Shown: positions 1-10,000, counted from the first letter of the stretch. The stretch is DNA of 31,727 bases from Pseudomonadota bacterium (GCA_023399635.1 JAEWOP010000072.1:1-31727); one strand, 5' to 3'. Made by a program: numbers and translations. The notes: generated by a model not told the origin, from the sequence alone.

Positions 1-473
1 GACATGACGGCGATCTTGCCTTCGGTTCCAACCTTTTCGATCAGCGCCTGTGCAGCGAGTTCGCCAGCTTTCTTGTTATCGGTTGCCAGGAAGGACTGGT
101 AATACTGTTCGGCGCCTTCGGCGAGCATGGAATCCACGATGACGACGGGGATGCGGGCTTCCCATGCCTTTTTCACGGCAGGAACCAGGGCGTCCGGATC
201 GGAGGGAGCAAGGACGATGCCGGCAACGCCGCGGTTGACCGCGTTCTCGACCATGTTGACCTGGTCGGCGATTGCCGATTCCGCGGCCGGACCCTGGAAG
301 GTCATCGTGTGTTCCGAGACATCCTTCATGGCGGCGTCGGCGCCCTTCTGGACGTTCTGCCAGAAGGTCGAGTTGACCGTCTTGACGATCACGGCGATTT
401 CGCCCGCCTGAGCGGCCGAGAATGCCCCAAGGCTCATGGCGGATGCGAGTAGTGCTGTAGCGAGTTTCTTCAT
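1..473 (-). CDS. Sugar ABC transporter periplasmic substrate-binding protein (C-terminus cut by window edge)
   Basis: The first 157 codons of a periplasmic sugar-binding protein are present; the rest lies beyond base 1. The N-terminus (MKKLATALLASAMSLGAFSA) is a typical signal peptide, with likely cleavage after AQA near residue 23. The mature part begins with EIAVIVKTVNSTFWQNVQKG, the opening strand and helix of Peripla_BP_4 (ribose/galactose-type) binding proteins, and includes a GIVLAPSDPDALVPAV stretch typical of the sugar-binding fold. A strong GGAGG ribosome site sits just upstream of the ATG at 471-473. The gene is first in line downstream of the ATPase and permease on the same strand, so the three encode one CUT2-type importer. 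The substrate cannot be read from the sequence; the neighbouring UxaA homologue suggests a sugar acid or a sugar catabolised through one. Confidence 0.93.
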   Translation of the reverse strand, partial: MKKLATALLASAMSLGAFSAAQAGEIAVIVKTVNSTFWQNVQKGADAAMKDVSEHTMTFQGPAAESAIADQVNMVENAVNRGVAGIVLAPSDPDALVPAVKKAWEARIPVVIVDSMLAEGAEQYYQSFLATDNKKAGELAAQALIEKVGTEGKIAVM

Positions 474-564
474 GTCTTCCTCCAACTGAATGGCCTTCCG
501 GCCGGTTATCCGGGAGCTCCTCACTCCCTCATGCATGTTGCGGATAAGGGTCCGCACCCGTTCT

Positions 565-1584
565 TCATCGGCGGTTGCGCAACTGGTCGATCCAGACGGT
601 GCCCAGAATGACGAGGCCGATGATGATCTGCTGAGTGAAGGCGGAGACGCCGTTCATGTTGAGGCCGTTGCGCAGGATGCCGATCACGAACGCGCCGATG
701 CCGGTTCCAGAGATCGTGCCCACGCCGCCCATCAGCGATGTGCCGCCGATGACCGCGCTTGCGATGGCATCGAGTTCGTACATCACGCCTTCATTCGGCT
801 GTGCGGTGACGAGGCGGGACATCAGCACGCAGCCGGTGAGGCCGGCGAGCGTCCCGGAGAGAACATAGGTGAAGCTGACGACGCGCGTGACGTTTACGCC
901 GGAAAGGCGTGCTGCATCTGCGTTGGAGCCGACGGCATAGATGTGGCGGCCAAGCACGGACCGGCTCAGCATCAAGGAGACGGCGATGGCGATCACCACC
1001 ATAAGGATGACCGGATAGGGAATGCGGGGGAAGACGACGCTCGGGAAGGCGTCATCGCCGATGTTGACGATGCGAAACAACGAGCCGTTGCCAAGGACAC
1101 CAAAGGCTTCGCCGAGGCCCGATACCGCACGAGCGCCGGTGATCTGCAGTGCGACGCCGCGGGCAATCAGCATCATGCCGAGCGTCGCGATGAAGGGGGG
1201 AAGCTTCATCTTGGTAACGAGGATGCCGTTGATCCAGCCACAGATCGAGCCGGTCAGGATGCCGATCAACATGGCGAAGGGTACGGGGATGCCCCAGTCC
1301 TTGACGGCCAGTGCCGCCACCACGCCGGCCAGTGCCAGCACGGATCCGACGGAAAGGTCGATGCCGCCGGTGATGATGACGCAGGTCGCACCAATCCCGA
1401 GAAGGGCGATGGAGGTGACCTGCAACGCAATCGTCATCGCGTTGTTGACGGTGAAGAACGCGCTGCTCGTTGCCGAGAAGACGGCAATCAGGACGAAGAG
1501 GCTGCCAAGGGCCGCAAACTTCTGGATGATGTCCTTCTGCCGGTCGCTGAGCCGCCGGGTCTTCTGTTCGCTTACGTCCGCCAT
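565..1584 (-). CDS. Sugar ABC transporter permease (RbsC/XylH type)
   Basis: This 339-residue inner-membrane protein is hydrophobic throughout, with about eight to ten membrane segments. It carries the BPD_transp_2 family signature GIDLSVGSVLALAGVVAA near residues 74-91 and the cytoplasmic coupling loop GRHIYAVGSNADAARLSGV around residue 213. These are hallmarks of the permeases of ribose, xylose and galactose importers. It would form a homodimeric channel with the double ATPase encoded just upstream (8 bases between the stop of that gene and this start). The 91 bases between its stop and the binding-protein start leave room for a translational or processing signal, which is common because binding proteins are made in excess. 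The length is normal for the family. Confidence 0.95.
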   Translation of the reverse strand: MADVSEQKTRRLSDRQKDIIQKFAALGSLFVLIAVFSATSSAFFTVNNAMTIALQVTSIALLGIGATCVIITGGIDLSVGSVLALAGVVAALAVKDWGIPVPFAMLIGILTGSICGWINGILVTKMKLPPFIATLGMMLIARGVALQITGARAVSGLGEAFGVLGNGSLFRIVNIGDDAFPSVVFPRIPYPVILMVVIAIAVSLMLSRSVLGRHIYAVGSNADAARLSGVNVTRVVSFTYVLSGTLAGLTGCVLMSRLVTAQPNEGVMYELDAIASAVIGGTSLMGGVGTISGTGIGAFVIGILRNGLNMNGVSAFTQQIIIGLVILGTVWIDQLRNRR

Positions 1585-1592
1585 GGTTACCC

Positions 1593-3155
1593 TCAGTGCG
1601 CCTTCGGGCCGTAGCCCGAGGCATATCGCATGATTTCTTCCTGGTCAGTGTTCCGCGTCTCCAGAACACCGGTGATGCGCCCGCCGTGAAACACGGCGAC
1701 GCGGTCAGTCATTCCAAGGACTTCCGGCAGCTCGGAGCTGATCAGCACGACGCCAATCCCTTCAGCCGCCAATTCATCCATGATCTTGTAGATCGCGAAC
1801 TTCGCGCCCACGTCGATGCCGCGGGTGGGTTCGTCGAAGAACATCACCTTCGGCTTGCGGAACAACCATTTGCCAATGATGATCTTCTGCTGGTTGCCAC
1901 CCGACAGAAGGCGGACCGGCTGCTTGATGGAAGGTGTGCGGATGTCGAGAAGCTCCACATACTCCTTCGCCACCTTGTTATGTTTCGCGAAGTCAATGAG
2001 GCCGAACCCGTTCGACACTTCCTCCATGTTGGCGAGCGTCATGTTGGCATCGACGGGCATCTTGATCGCCAGCCCCTGCGCCTTGCGGTCTTCCGAAAGG
2101 TAGGCCAGTCCCGCCGAGATGGCGTCGCGTGGCGATTGAATCTTCAGCGTCTCTCCGTGGAGCGTGATGGCGCCAGTCTCGAGTGAGTCGGCTCCAAAGA
2201 TGGCGCGCGCAACTTCCGTGCGTCCCGCGCCCATCAACCCGGCGAAACCGAGGATCTCTCCACGCCGCAGCGAGAAGCTGACATCGGAGAACACACCGGT
2301 GCGGGTAAGGCCGGAGACGCTGAAGACAACCTCCTCGGAGGGAGCAGACGTACGCTCGGGAAATTTCTCTTCCAGGGAGCGGCCGACCATCTTAGCGACG
2401 ATGTCGTTGACTGTAGTCTTGTCGAAGTCGTCGGTCGCGATGTAGCGGCCGTCGCGCAAAACGGTGACGCGATCGACGATTTCCGCCATTTCGTCCAAGC
2501 GGTGGGAAATGTAGACGATCCCGACGCCGGCGGCCTTCAGGTCGCGGATGACCTTGAAAAGCAGCCGCGTCTCCTGTTCGGTAAGAGAGGAGGTCGGCTC
2601 GTCCATGATGAGCACTTCCGCGTCGAGCGACAGGGCCTTTGCGATCTCCACCATCTGGCACTGCGCCACCGAAAGGTTGCGAACCGGTGTATCAGGGTCG
2701 ATCGTCACGCCGAGCCGGTCAAGACAACGCTTGGCGTCGGTTCTAAGCTTCCTGCGATCAACAAAAGGGCCGCGACGAGGCTCGCGGGCCAGGTAGATGT
2801 TCTCCGCCACCGACAGGTGAGGGATCAGATTGAGTTCCTGATGGATGATGGCGATGCCGGCGGCCTCGGATTGCAGAGGTGAGGCAAAATGACATGCGCT
2901 CCCCTTGTAGACGATCGTGCCGTTGGTCGGTTGATAGACGCCGCTGATGATCTTCATCAGGGTTGACTTGCCCGCGCCGTTTTCACCGCAAACCGCATGA
3001 ACCTCGCCCGGTCGAAGGTCGAAGCTGACATCCGAAAGGGCGAGGACGTCGGGGAATTCCTTGGTGATGTTTTCCAGGCGGAGCAAGGGAGCGCCGAAAA
3101 CGGCTGCTTCGCCATGGGCTGCTTCGCCATGTCCGTCCTGCGTCGATGCGTGCAT
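1593..3155 (-). CDS. Sugar ABC transporter ATP-binding protein, double-domain (RbsA/XylG/MglA type)
   Basis: This 520-residue protein has two ABC domains in tandem. The first has an intact Walker A (GENGAGKS, residues 57-64), an LSVAQ signature (161-165) and a Walker B ending in VLIMDEP (181-187). The second has the degenerate Walker A (GLMGAGRTE) usual for this family but a good LSGGNQQK signature and MFFDEPTRGID. Such proteins energise CUT2 sugar importers. An AGGAGGAGG ribosome site lies seven bases before the ATG. The N-terminus carries a small tandem duplication (HGEAA twice, residues 9-18) ahead of the conserved start of domain one. The gene is the first of the minus-strand transport operon and diverges from the GntR regulator across a gap with two operator-like sites. 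Confidence 0.96.
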   Translation of the reverse strand: MHASTQDGHGEAAHGEAAVFGAPLLRLENITKEFPDVLALSDVSFDLRPGEVHAVCGENGAGKSTLMKIISGVYQPTNGTIVYKGSACHFASPLQSEAAGIAIIHQELNLIPHLSVAENIYLAREPRRGPFVDRRKLRTDAKRCLDRLGVTIDPDTPVRNLSVAQCQMVEIAKALSLDAEVLIMDEPTSSLTEQETRLLFKVIRDLKAAGVGIVYISHRLDEMAEIVDRVTVLRDGRYIATDDFDKTTVNDIVAKMVGRSLEEKFPERTSAPSEEVVFSVSGLTRTGVFSDVSFSLRRGEILGFAGLMGAGRTEVARAIFGADSLETGAITLHGETLKIQSPRDAISAGLAYLSEDRKAQGLAIKMPVDANMTLANMEEVSNGFGLIDFAKHNKVAKEYVELLDIRTPSIKQPVRLLSGGNQQKIIIGKWLFRKPKVMFFDEPTRGIDVGAKFAIYKIMDELAAEGIGVVLISSELPEVLGMTDRVAVFHGGRITGVLETRNTDQEEIMRYASGYGPKAH

Positions 3156-3214
3156 TACGGCCTCCTCCTTGCCCGTTCAACTTGCTGGCCAAGCTCCACC
3201 CTGCCAATGCCTAT

Positions 3215-3225
3215 TGGTTAAACCC
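3215..3225. promoter_or_regulatory. FadR-type GntR operator candidate 1
   Basis: TGGTTAAACCC fits the FadR-subfamily pattern TNGT-N3-ACNA in all but the last base. It lies in the divergent gap between the transporter operon and the GntR regulator, where autoregulation and transporter control would meet. A second copy lies 23 bases downstream. Confidence 0.45.
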
Positions 3226-3237
3226 GGTCAGCGAAAC

Positions 3238-3248
3238 TGGTCAAGCCA
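3238..3248. promoter_or_regulatory. FadR-type GntR operator candidate 2
   Basis: TGGTCAAGCCA matches the FadR-subfamily pattern except for one base in the right arm (G for A). With the first copy it gives a shared sequence TGGTYAARCCM. The 23-base start-to-start spacing is close to two helical turns, which would place both dimers on one face. Confidence 0.45.
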
Positions 3249-3386
3249 ATTTTTGTGCAGGCGTGATGAGATTTGGGTGAACGCCTTAAGAAACGGCCTG
3301 GAGGAAGGGCGATGATGGCCTAAACATCCTTGCCCGTCAGGTTCAAAGTCTATATGGTAAGGCCAGATAACTCTATCGGCCGAGAC

Positions 3387-4088
3387 ATGAACGGATCAAT
3401 CAAGGCGGCTGAGCCGCGCCGGCTCTACCAGCAGATTGCAGATCAGATCCGATCCCTGATCCAGGGCGGCCACTTCGCCCCAGGGGCACGCCTGCCGGCA
3501 GAGCGCGATCTTGCGCAGCAACTTGGCGTGTCGCGGCCATCGCTCCGGGAGGCGCTGATTGCGCTCGAGATCGAAGGCAGCGTCGAGATCCGGATGGGAT
3601 CCGGGATCTACATTACCGCTGAGCCCGAGCGGCGTCCCTGGCAGACCGGTTCGATGGGCGAAAGCCCCGTTGAGCTGATGGAGGCGAGGGCCGCTGTTGA
3701 AGGCACTGTTGCCCTTTCTGCTGCCGCGAAGATCACTGCTGATGGGCTGACGGCTCTGCGCGAAGTACTCGACGCGATGCGCGAGGAGATTGAGGCTGGA
3801 AGGAAGCCTCTCGATCAGGATCGGATGTTTCATCTGACGATCGCGAGCCAAAGCGGCAATTCGGTGCTGGCCCACATTGTCGGCGATCTGTTCGATGAGC
3901 GGCATAGCCCACTGTCGGCGCAGATCCGCACCCGCTTCGAGACGCCGGAGACGTGGCATCATGCTCTTCGTGAGCATGAAGCAATCTACGCTGCCCTCGA
4001 GGCACGGGACCCTCTCCTTGCGCAGGCGATGATGCATGCGCATCTGGAGGAGTCGAAGCGTCGGTGGATGGAAAACGAGCCTCGGTAA
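3387..4088 (+). CDS. GntR-family transcriptional regulator, FadR/FCD subfamily
   Basis: This is a one-component regulator of 233 residues from the chosen start. The N-terminal winged helix-turn-helix spans about residues 10-76, with the family hallmark RLPAERDLAQQLGVSRPSLR and the wing GSGIYI. The C-terminal all-helical FCD ligand-binding domain spans about 95-225 and contains the DQDRMFHLTIASQSGN segment that holds metal or effector ligands. The frame stays open upstream to a TTG at 3330 and an ATG at 3354, but family alignment starts about ten residues before RLYQQIADQI, so the ATG at 3387 is preferred; no start has a strong ribosome site. The gene precedes the UxaA-family dehydratase by 50 bases and diverges from the sugar transporter. 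It probably represses both until a sugar-acid intermediate binds. Confidence 0.92.
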   Translation: MNGSIKAAEPRRLYQQIADQIRSLIQGGHFAPGARLPAERDLAQQLGVSRPSLREALIALEIEGSVEIRMGSGIYITAEPERRPWQTGSMGESPVELMEARAAVEGTVALSAAAKITADGLTALREVLDAMREEIEAGRKPLDQDRMFHLTIASQSGNSVLAHIVGDLFDERHSPLSAQIRTRFETPETWHHALREHEAIYAALEARDPLLAQAMMHAHLEESKRRWMENEPR

Positions 4089-4138
4089 ACACACCACTTT
4101 ACGGACAAGCAGGAGCCTCCCGGGAGGAGGAAATAGTC

Positions 4139-5671
4139 ATGGATGCCATCGTAACACCCATCATCATTCTGAACGCTGACGACGACGTCGGTGTCGTGCG
4201 TCGCTCCGTTCAGCCGGGCGGTCTTGTCGGTCATGGCGACCTCGTGGCGCGTGAACTGATCGGCCGCGGCCACAAGGTGGCGCTCAAGCACATTCCGTCC
4301 GGGGCGGAAGTGAAGAAATACGGCCAGGTGATTGGCGTTGCGACGCAGGATATCGAGCCCGGCAACCACGTGCATCTGCACAACCTTGCTATGCTGCCCT
4401 CTGAGCACGAGCACCAGTTCAGCATCGATATCGAGGAAAAAGGCATGCTGCCGGAAAACGAGCGGCGCACCTTCATGGGCTATGACCGCGGCTTCGGCGG
4501 CGCCGGCACCCGCAACTATATCGGCATCATCTCCTCGGTGAACTGTTCGGCCACCGTCTCCCGCTATATCGCCGACTACTTCAACCGCATGGGCGGGCTC
4601 GACGGCTTTGACAACATCGATGGCGTGGTGGCGCTGACGCATGGCGGCGGCTGTGCGATGAACAACAAGTCGGAAGGCTACCGCGTCCTGATCCGCACCA
4701 TCCAGGGCTATGCCAAACATCCCAATTTTGGCGGCATCCTGATGATCGGCCTCGGCTGCGAGACCAACCAGATCGGCCCGATCCTGGAACACTACAAGAT
4801 GGAGGAGGGTACCCGGCTGCGGACGATGACGATCCAGCAGCATGGCGGCACGAAGAAGACCATTGACGCTGCCATCGACATCATCAAGGAGATGCTGCCG
4901 AGCGTGAACGCCGCCGTGCGCACGCCGCAGCCGCTTTCAAAGCTGAAGGTTGCGCTCGAATGCGGCGGCTCCGACGGCTATTCCGGGATTTCGGCCAATC
5001 CGGCCCTCGGCTACGCGTCGGACCTGATCGTCCGCAACGGCGGTACGACGGTTCTCTCGGAAACTCCGGAGATCTATGGCGCCGAGCACTTGCTGACGCG
5101 CCGGGCGGTAACGCCGGCGGTCGCGGAAAAGCTCTTGCAGCGGATTGACTGGTGGCGGGATTATACCGCACGCAACGGCGACGAACTGAACAACAATCCC
5201 TCGCATGGCAACAAGCTCGGCGGTTTGACGACCATCCTGGAAAAGTCACTCGGGGCTGTCGCGAAGGGCGGATCCATGCCGCTGAAGGCGGTCTATGAAT
5301 TTGCCGAGACGGTAACGGAGCAGGGCTTCGTCTTCATGGACACGCCGGGCTACGATCCGGTTGCCGTCACAGGTCAGGTCGCCGGCGGATGTAATGTCAT
5401 CTGTTTCACCACCGGCCGTGGCTCGGTCTCCGGCTTCAAGCCGTCACCCTGCATCAAGATCGCCACCAACTCCGAAATGTATGAGCACATGAAGGAGGAC
5501 ATGGACATCAACTGCGGCGGCATCGTCACGGGCGAGGAAACGATCGAGCAATCGGGACAGCGGATTTTCGAGGACATCATCGCCGTCGCGTCGGGAAAGA
5601 AGACGCTGAGCGAGATCTACGACTACGGGGACAATGAATTCGTGCCTTGGCAGATCGGGGCGGTGACCTGA
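4139..5671 (+). CDS. uxaA: UxaA-family altronate/galactarate dehydratase
   Basis: This 510-residue protein is a full-length member of the altronate dehydratase / D-galactarate dehydratase family. It has an N-terminal SAF domain (about residues 8-85) and a large catalytic region with conserved GTRNYIGIISSVNCSATV, ALTHGGGCAM and GLGCETNQI segments, ending in the conserved NCGGIVTGEETIEQ. Family members remove water from aldonic or aldaric acids (altronate, galactarate) to give 2-keto-3-deoxy sugar acids, with Fe or Mn. The ATG at 4139 is chosen because a GGGAGGAGG ribosome site lies eight bases before it and the family begins there. It follows the GntR gene closely. No dehydrogenase or KDG kinase is adjacent, so the exact substrate is uncertain and the downstream pathway must lie elsewhere. 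Confidence 0.88.
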   Translation: MDAIVTPIIILNADDDVGVVRRSVQPGGLVGHGDLVARELIGRGHKVALKHIPSGAEVKKYGQVIGVATQDIEPGNHVHLHNLAMLPSEHEHQFSIDIEEKGMLPENERRTFMGYDRGFGGAGTRNYIGIISSVNCSATVSRYIADYFNRMGGLDGFDNIDGVVALTHGGGCAMNNKSEGYRVLIRTIQGYAKHPNFGGILMIGLGCETNQIGPILEHYKMEEGTRLRTMTIQQHGGTKKTIDAAIDIIKEMLPSVNAAVRTPQPLSKLKVALECGGSDGYSGISANPALGYASDLIVRNGGTTVLSETPEIYGAEHLLTRRAVTPAVAEKLLQRIDWWRDYTARNGDELNNNPSHGNKLGGLTTILEKSLGAVAKGGSMPLKAVYEFAETVTEQGFVFMDTPGYDPVAVTGQVAGGCNVICFTTGRGSVSGFKPSPCIKIATNSEMYEHMKEDMDINCGGIVTGEETIEQSGQRIFEDIIAVASGKKTLSEIYDYGDNEFVPWQIGAVT

Positions 5672-5679
5672 CGGTCACC
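5662..5679. terminator. Hairpin overlapping the uxaA stop codon, probable shared terminator
   Basis: GGTGACC and GGTCACC form a perfect seven-base stem with a TGAC loop that includes part of the uxaA stop codon. It lies 11 bases before the end of the convergent opgC gene. No run of T follows on the plus strand, so a classical intrinsic terminator is not shown. The position between two converging genes makes a termination or transcript-end role likely. Confidence 0.5.
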
Positions 5680-5690
5680 ACCCCTCGTTC

Positions 5691-6899
5691 TTAACGGATC
5701 GACTTGGTTTGTGGCTTCATCACGGGAGCCGCTGTATTGCCAAAGAACTTTTCACGTTCGCGCCAGATGGCCGGCAGTGCCAGAAGCGCGATACCAACCA
5801 AGGCAATCGCTGTCTTGGTCAACTGGCTAAGTTCTGGAGAACGCCCGTCGAAGTAGTAGACAGCGTAGACGATCGCGACGTGCCATACATAGACGTAGAG
5901 CGAATGGCGCCCGATCAGTTGCAGGAACTTCAGCGAGAAGACCCAGGTCAGCACTCCGGCCGCCTTCTGGATGAAGGTGGAGGGATGCTTCGGGCCCGCG
6001 ACGAGCAGCCACGTGACAAGTGCCGCAACAGCGATGAAGTTCAGCAGATAGACAGGGCCGAAGTCGGCACGCACTTCCATGGAAGCGAACTTGCCGATCA
6101 TGAAGTCCGGCATCATGCCATTGGCGGTCATGATCCTCAGCGGCAGGAAGAACAGGACGACGATCAGCGCCATCTTGGGAATGAACGTGTTCTCGGGGGT
6201 GAGGATGCGGCCCCAGTCGATTTTGCCGGCAGACGTCATGGCGCCGAGAACGAGGCCTGAATAGAACACGATCTGCCAGCCGAGCAGGTTGAAGCTTGCG
6301 CGGATGCCCTGATCATCCGGGCCCATCACCAGTTGGTTCATCGGCTCCGTCACGATCCGCTGGAGACCGAGCTGCGCTGCCATCCACATGACGAGGGAGG
6401 CCGCGAGTACATAGTGCCACTTGTCTTCGAGCACGAGCTTCACGAGCATCGGCGCAAACAGCATGTAAACGATATACTGCGGCAGGATGTCCATGAATGT
6501 TGGCTGGAACAGGAAAGTCGCAATCGCGGCAAGCCGCAGCGGGTCATCGAACGTGGTATAGCCCAGCCAGTTGTACCAGACCGCGTAGGCCTCCGGCAGG
6601 ATCATCTGCGCGGCAAGCACAGCGATGACGATACCCATGGCATAGCGATAGAGTTCAAAGGCGCGCGAATAGATTGCCTGCCGCCCCGCGGCATAGCCGT
6701 TCTTCACCATCTTGCGCGCATAGACCATGCCGATGAGAAGGCCGGACAGGAATACGAAGCCCTGCGCGTCTTCAACGAATGCAAGCTGGTTGTGGTTGAC
6801 TTTGACGAGCCAGTAGCCGCCCGCAAAGATCAGGTGATTGATCAGCATGAAGACGAGGAAGTAGCCTCGCATACCATCAATAAGGTCAAACCGTTTCAT
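5691..6899 (-). CDS. opgC: OpgC-family protein (osmoregulated periplasmic glucan succinylation)
   Basis: This 402-residue integral membrane protein has about ten hydrophobic segments. The start KRFDLIDGMRGYFLVFMLINHL and the following FLSGLLIGMVYARKM match the OpgC family, related to acyltransferase-3 membrane proteins. OpgC proteins add succinyl groups to periplasmic cyclic or linear glucans, changing their charge. The conserved DGMRG...NH motif lies at residues 8-21, with the His likely taking part in acyl transfer. A GGAGA ribosome site lies upstream of the ATG. It converges on uxaA and stands alone; the next gene upstream is 174 bases away. Some OpgC-like proteins have no proven substrate, so succinylation is inferred from the family. 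Confidence 0.85.
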   Translation of the reverse strand: MKRFDLIDGMRGYFLVFMLINHLIFAGGYWLVKVNHNQLAFVEDAQGFVFLSGLLIGMVYARKMVKNGYAAGRQAIYSRAFELYRYAMGIVIAVLAAQMILPEAYAVWYNWLGYTTFDDPLRLAAIATFLFQPTFMDILPQYIVYMLFAPMLVKLVLEDKWHYVLAASLVMWMAAQLGLQRIVTEPMNQLVMGPDDQGIRASFNLLGWQIVFYSGLVLGAMTSAGKIDWGRILTPENTFIPKMALIVVLFFLPLRIMTANGMMPDFMIGKFASMEVRADFGPVYLLNFIAVAALVTWLLVAGPKHPSTFIQKAAGVLTWVFSLKFLQLIGRHSLYVYVWHVAIVYAVYYFDGRSPELSQLTKTAIALVGIALLALPAIWREREKFFGNTAAPVMKPQTKSIR

Positions 6900-7073
6900 C
6901 GGTCGCGGTCTCCGTTATACCGTGCCGATGCGCTTGGGTCGCCCGGTCGGTGGTGCCTCTGGGGGCCAGGATTTCTGCGCCACAAACGCGCGCACGAGCC
7001 AGTGAGTTCCGCTCGCGGCATTGGCGCCTTGTTCCTATGGAAGGCGGGATGACTGGTAGATGAACGGGACGCG

Positions 7074-10000
7074 CTATTCGGCGGCGATGCGCTTGATTCC
7101 GGCAACCTGCGTCAGATAAGCGCGCAGGGCGGCAGGACGGACCGGCTTGTGCTGAATGGAAATATCATGCCGCTCCGCTGTAGCACGCACCTCCAGGCTG
7201 CGATCCGCCGTCAGCAGGAGGGCGGGGATTTCCGCCTGATAGGCCTGCCGTAGCCGAGAGATCGCCTCTACACCGTTGCCGTCGGCAAGGTGGAAATCCG
7301 CGACAATGACTTCCGGTGGAGGCTCAGGTCCGAGCGCGAGTTGCTCGACCTCTTCCAAGGAACCCGCCCGGCCGACGATGCAGCCCCAACCGGAGATAAG
7401 AAGGCTCATGCCTTCAAGGATGTTAGGCTCGTTGTCGATGCACAACACCCTCAGCCCATTGAGCGCTTGCGAGCGGCGCCGCCGCTCCGGCTGTTCGGCT
7501 GGCCGCGACGCATGTGGCGGCGACAGGTCGCGTGGCACGCGTACCCGGAAGATCGTTCCCTTGCCCTGAATGGAGGAGAGTTCGACGGAATGGTTGAGAA
7601 CTCTGGAGATGCGGTCGACAATCGAGAGCCCGAGACCAAGGCCGGAGGCTGTGCGTGCGCCTTCATCAAGCCGAATGAATTCCTTGAACACCGTGCGGAA
7701 TTTCGCCTGCGGAATACCGATCCCCGAATCCAGCACTTCAATCACCACATCATCGCCGCGACGTCGGGCGCCGATCAAGATCTTGCCGTTGATTGTGTAT
7801 TTGATCGCGTTCGACACGAGGTTCTGGACGAGTCGCCGCAGGAGGTTCACGTCGGACCGGATGCGCAGGGAGCTGGGAACCACAACGAATTTGAGGTTCT
7901 TCTCGCGCGCCATCGGTGCGAAGTCCGTTTCCATCCGACGCAGCAGGTCGTCCAGCGCGACCGAGACCATCCTTGGCTTCATGGCGCCGGTGTCGAGGCG
8001 TGAAATGTCCAGGACCGCCCCGAGGATCGCTTCGACGGACTCCAAAGCGGAATCGACGTTGCGGACCAGCGAACGGCTGTCGGAGCTGCCAAGCCTCTCG
8101 ACCAATGCGGAGGTGTAGAGGCGTGCGGCATTCAGCGGCTGCAGGATGTCGTGGCCTGCAGCGGCAAAGAAACGTGTCTTGCCGAGATTGGCCTCTTCGG
8201 CAGATGCGCGCGCTTCTGCAAGCTCTCGGTTGACCCGCGTCAGCTCTGCCGTTCGCTCTTCGACACGCTGCTCCAGCGTCTCGTTGGCCTGTTTCAAGGC
8301 CCGGTCCGCCGCCACGCGCTCGGTGATGTCGGTCAGGGTCGCCACGATCCCCTTGTCCGGCATGGCATTGGACCGGACTTCCAGGATGCGCTTTCCGGCG
8401 CCAAGCACCAGCGGGAAGGGGGCATCAAGCGTCTGGAACTGCCGGACGACATCGGCCCGTTCCTCCGGCTTCACATCGCCCCGCTCCACCAGGATCGTGA
8501 TGATGTCCGCGAAAGGGTAACCGACCTGCCCAACCTGTTCCGGCAGATCAAGAAGGCTCCTGAAGCGGCGATTCCAGATGGTCAGACAATAGGAGCTGTC
8601 GAACACGGCAATCCCCTGGTCCATCTGGGAAAGTGCCGTCTGCAGCATGTCCTGGTTGTACTGCAAGGCTTCGCTTGCCTGGTCCAGGAGCCAGGCAGTG
8701 TCGGAGTTCGCATCCTCGGCCTTTTGGAGGATGAGGGACAGGACGAGGCGGGCGGAGGACGAGCCGATGGCGCTGCCAAGAAGCTGCTCAGAGAAGTGGA
8801 TCAGTGCCATGTCAGCTGGCTGATCGTCCTCCAGCGGACGCCCGCTTGTTTGGGCGTAATTGTCGAAGGACCGCAGCATACGCTCTTCGCCAAGATAGCG
8901 CGCGATGGTGGTCTTCAGATCGCCAACGCTGACACGGGTCTTCCACCCGCGCGTGGCGAACTGCGAACGTTGCCGCCGCTTGACGAAGATGCCCGCCTGG
9001 ATGCGCTCCAGAGGCTTGGGGTTCCGGGATAGCGACCCCAGAACGAAGGCGAGGGAGTTAAGGATCAGGCTGAAAAGGGTTGCAGTGACCAGGGGATCAG
9101 CTTCAGCGCCGAATAGCTCCGTGCCAGGGAAGAGGAAGTGTAGGACGGCTGCAGCGAGATGGGCGTTGTTCGGTCCACCGAGGCTGGGCACGAACAGCAG
9201 ATAACCCCATGCGAGGAAGCCGAACGTCATGCCGAGGATTGCGCCCCGGGCATTGGCGCGTCGCCAAACGAGGCCACCGATCATGCTTGGTGCTATTTGC
9301 GCAATAGCGGCGAACGACAGGAGACCGATCGAGGCGAGGCCGGTGTCGCTGTCGGCAGCGCGATAATAGGCGTAGCCGAGCATCAAGACGACGATGATCG
9401 ATGTGCGCCGGACGCGCAGAAGTGTCTGCGTGAAATCGGCGCGATGCACCGACCGGCGCATCAGCTTGCGGCGCAGCAGGACCGGCATCACGATGTCATT
9501 CGACACCATGATGGAGAGCGCCACCGAGGCGACAATCACCATGGCCGTGGCTGCCGAAAAGCCGCCGATGAAGGCAATCAGCGAGATCAGCGGCATCTTG
9601 TTTTCAAGCGGCAGGAGCAGCACGTAGAGATCGGCATTGCCTGTGCCACCGAACGAGATGAGACCCGCCATCGCGATCGGGATGACAAAGATATTGATGG
9701 CGATCAGGTAGAGCGGCAGCAGGTAGGCTGCCATCCGGAGCTCCCGTGCGGTGCGGTTTTCGACCACAGTGACGTGGAACTGCCGCGGCAGCATGATGAT
9801 GGCGAAGGCCGAGAGAGCGGTCAGCATCAGCCAGCGACTGAGCGGTGTTTCGTAGGACATCGCCGATGCGACGAACAGATTGTCGGAAGCGCGCGCCCAT
9901 AGATCGGAAGGACCGTCAAACAGCACGAACATTACGGCGATGCCAACGGTCGCGAAGGCCAGCAGCTTCACCACCGATTCCATGGCGACGGCAAGAATCA

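Noticed and set aside
490..1614. Long plus-strand open frame (374 codons) opposite the permease gene
   Set aside because: The translation is rich in Asp, Gly, His and Arg without any family pattern, as expected for the reverse strand of a GC-rich gene. The permease on the minus strand is unambiguous.
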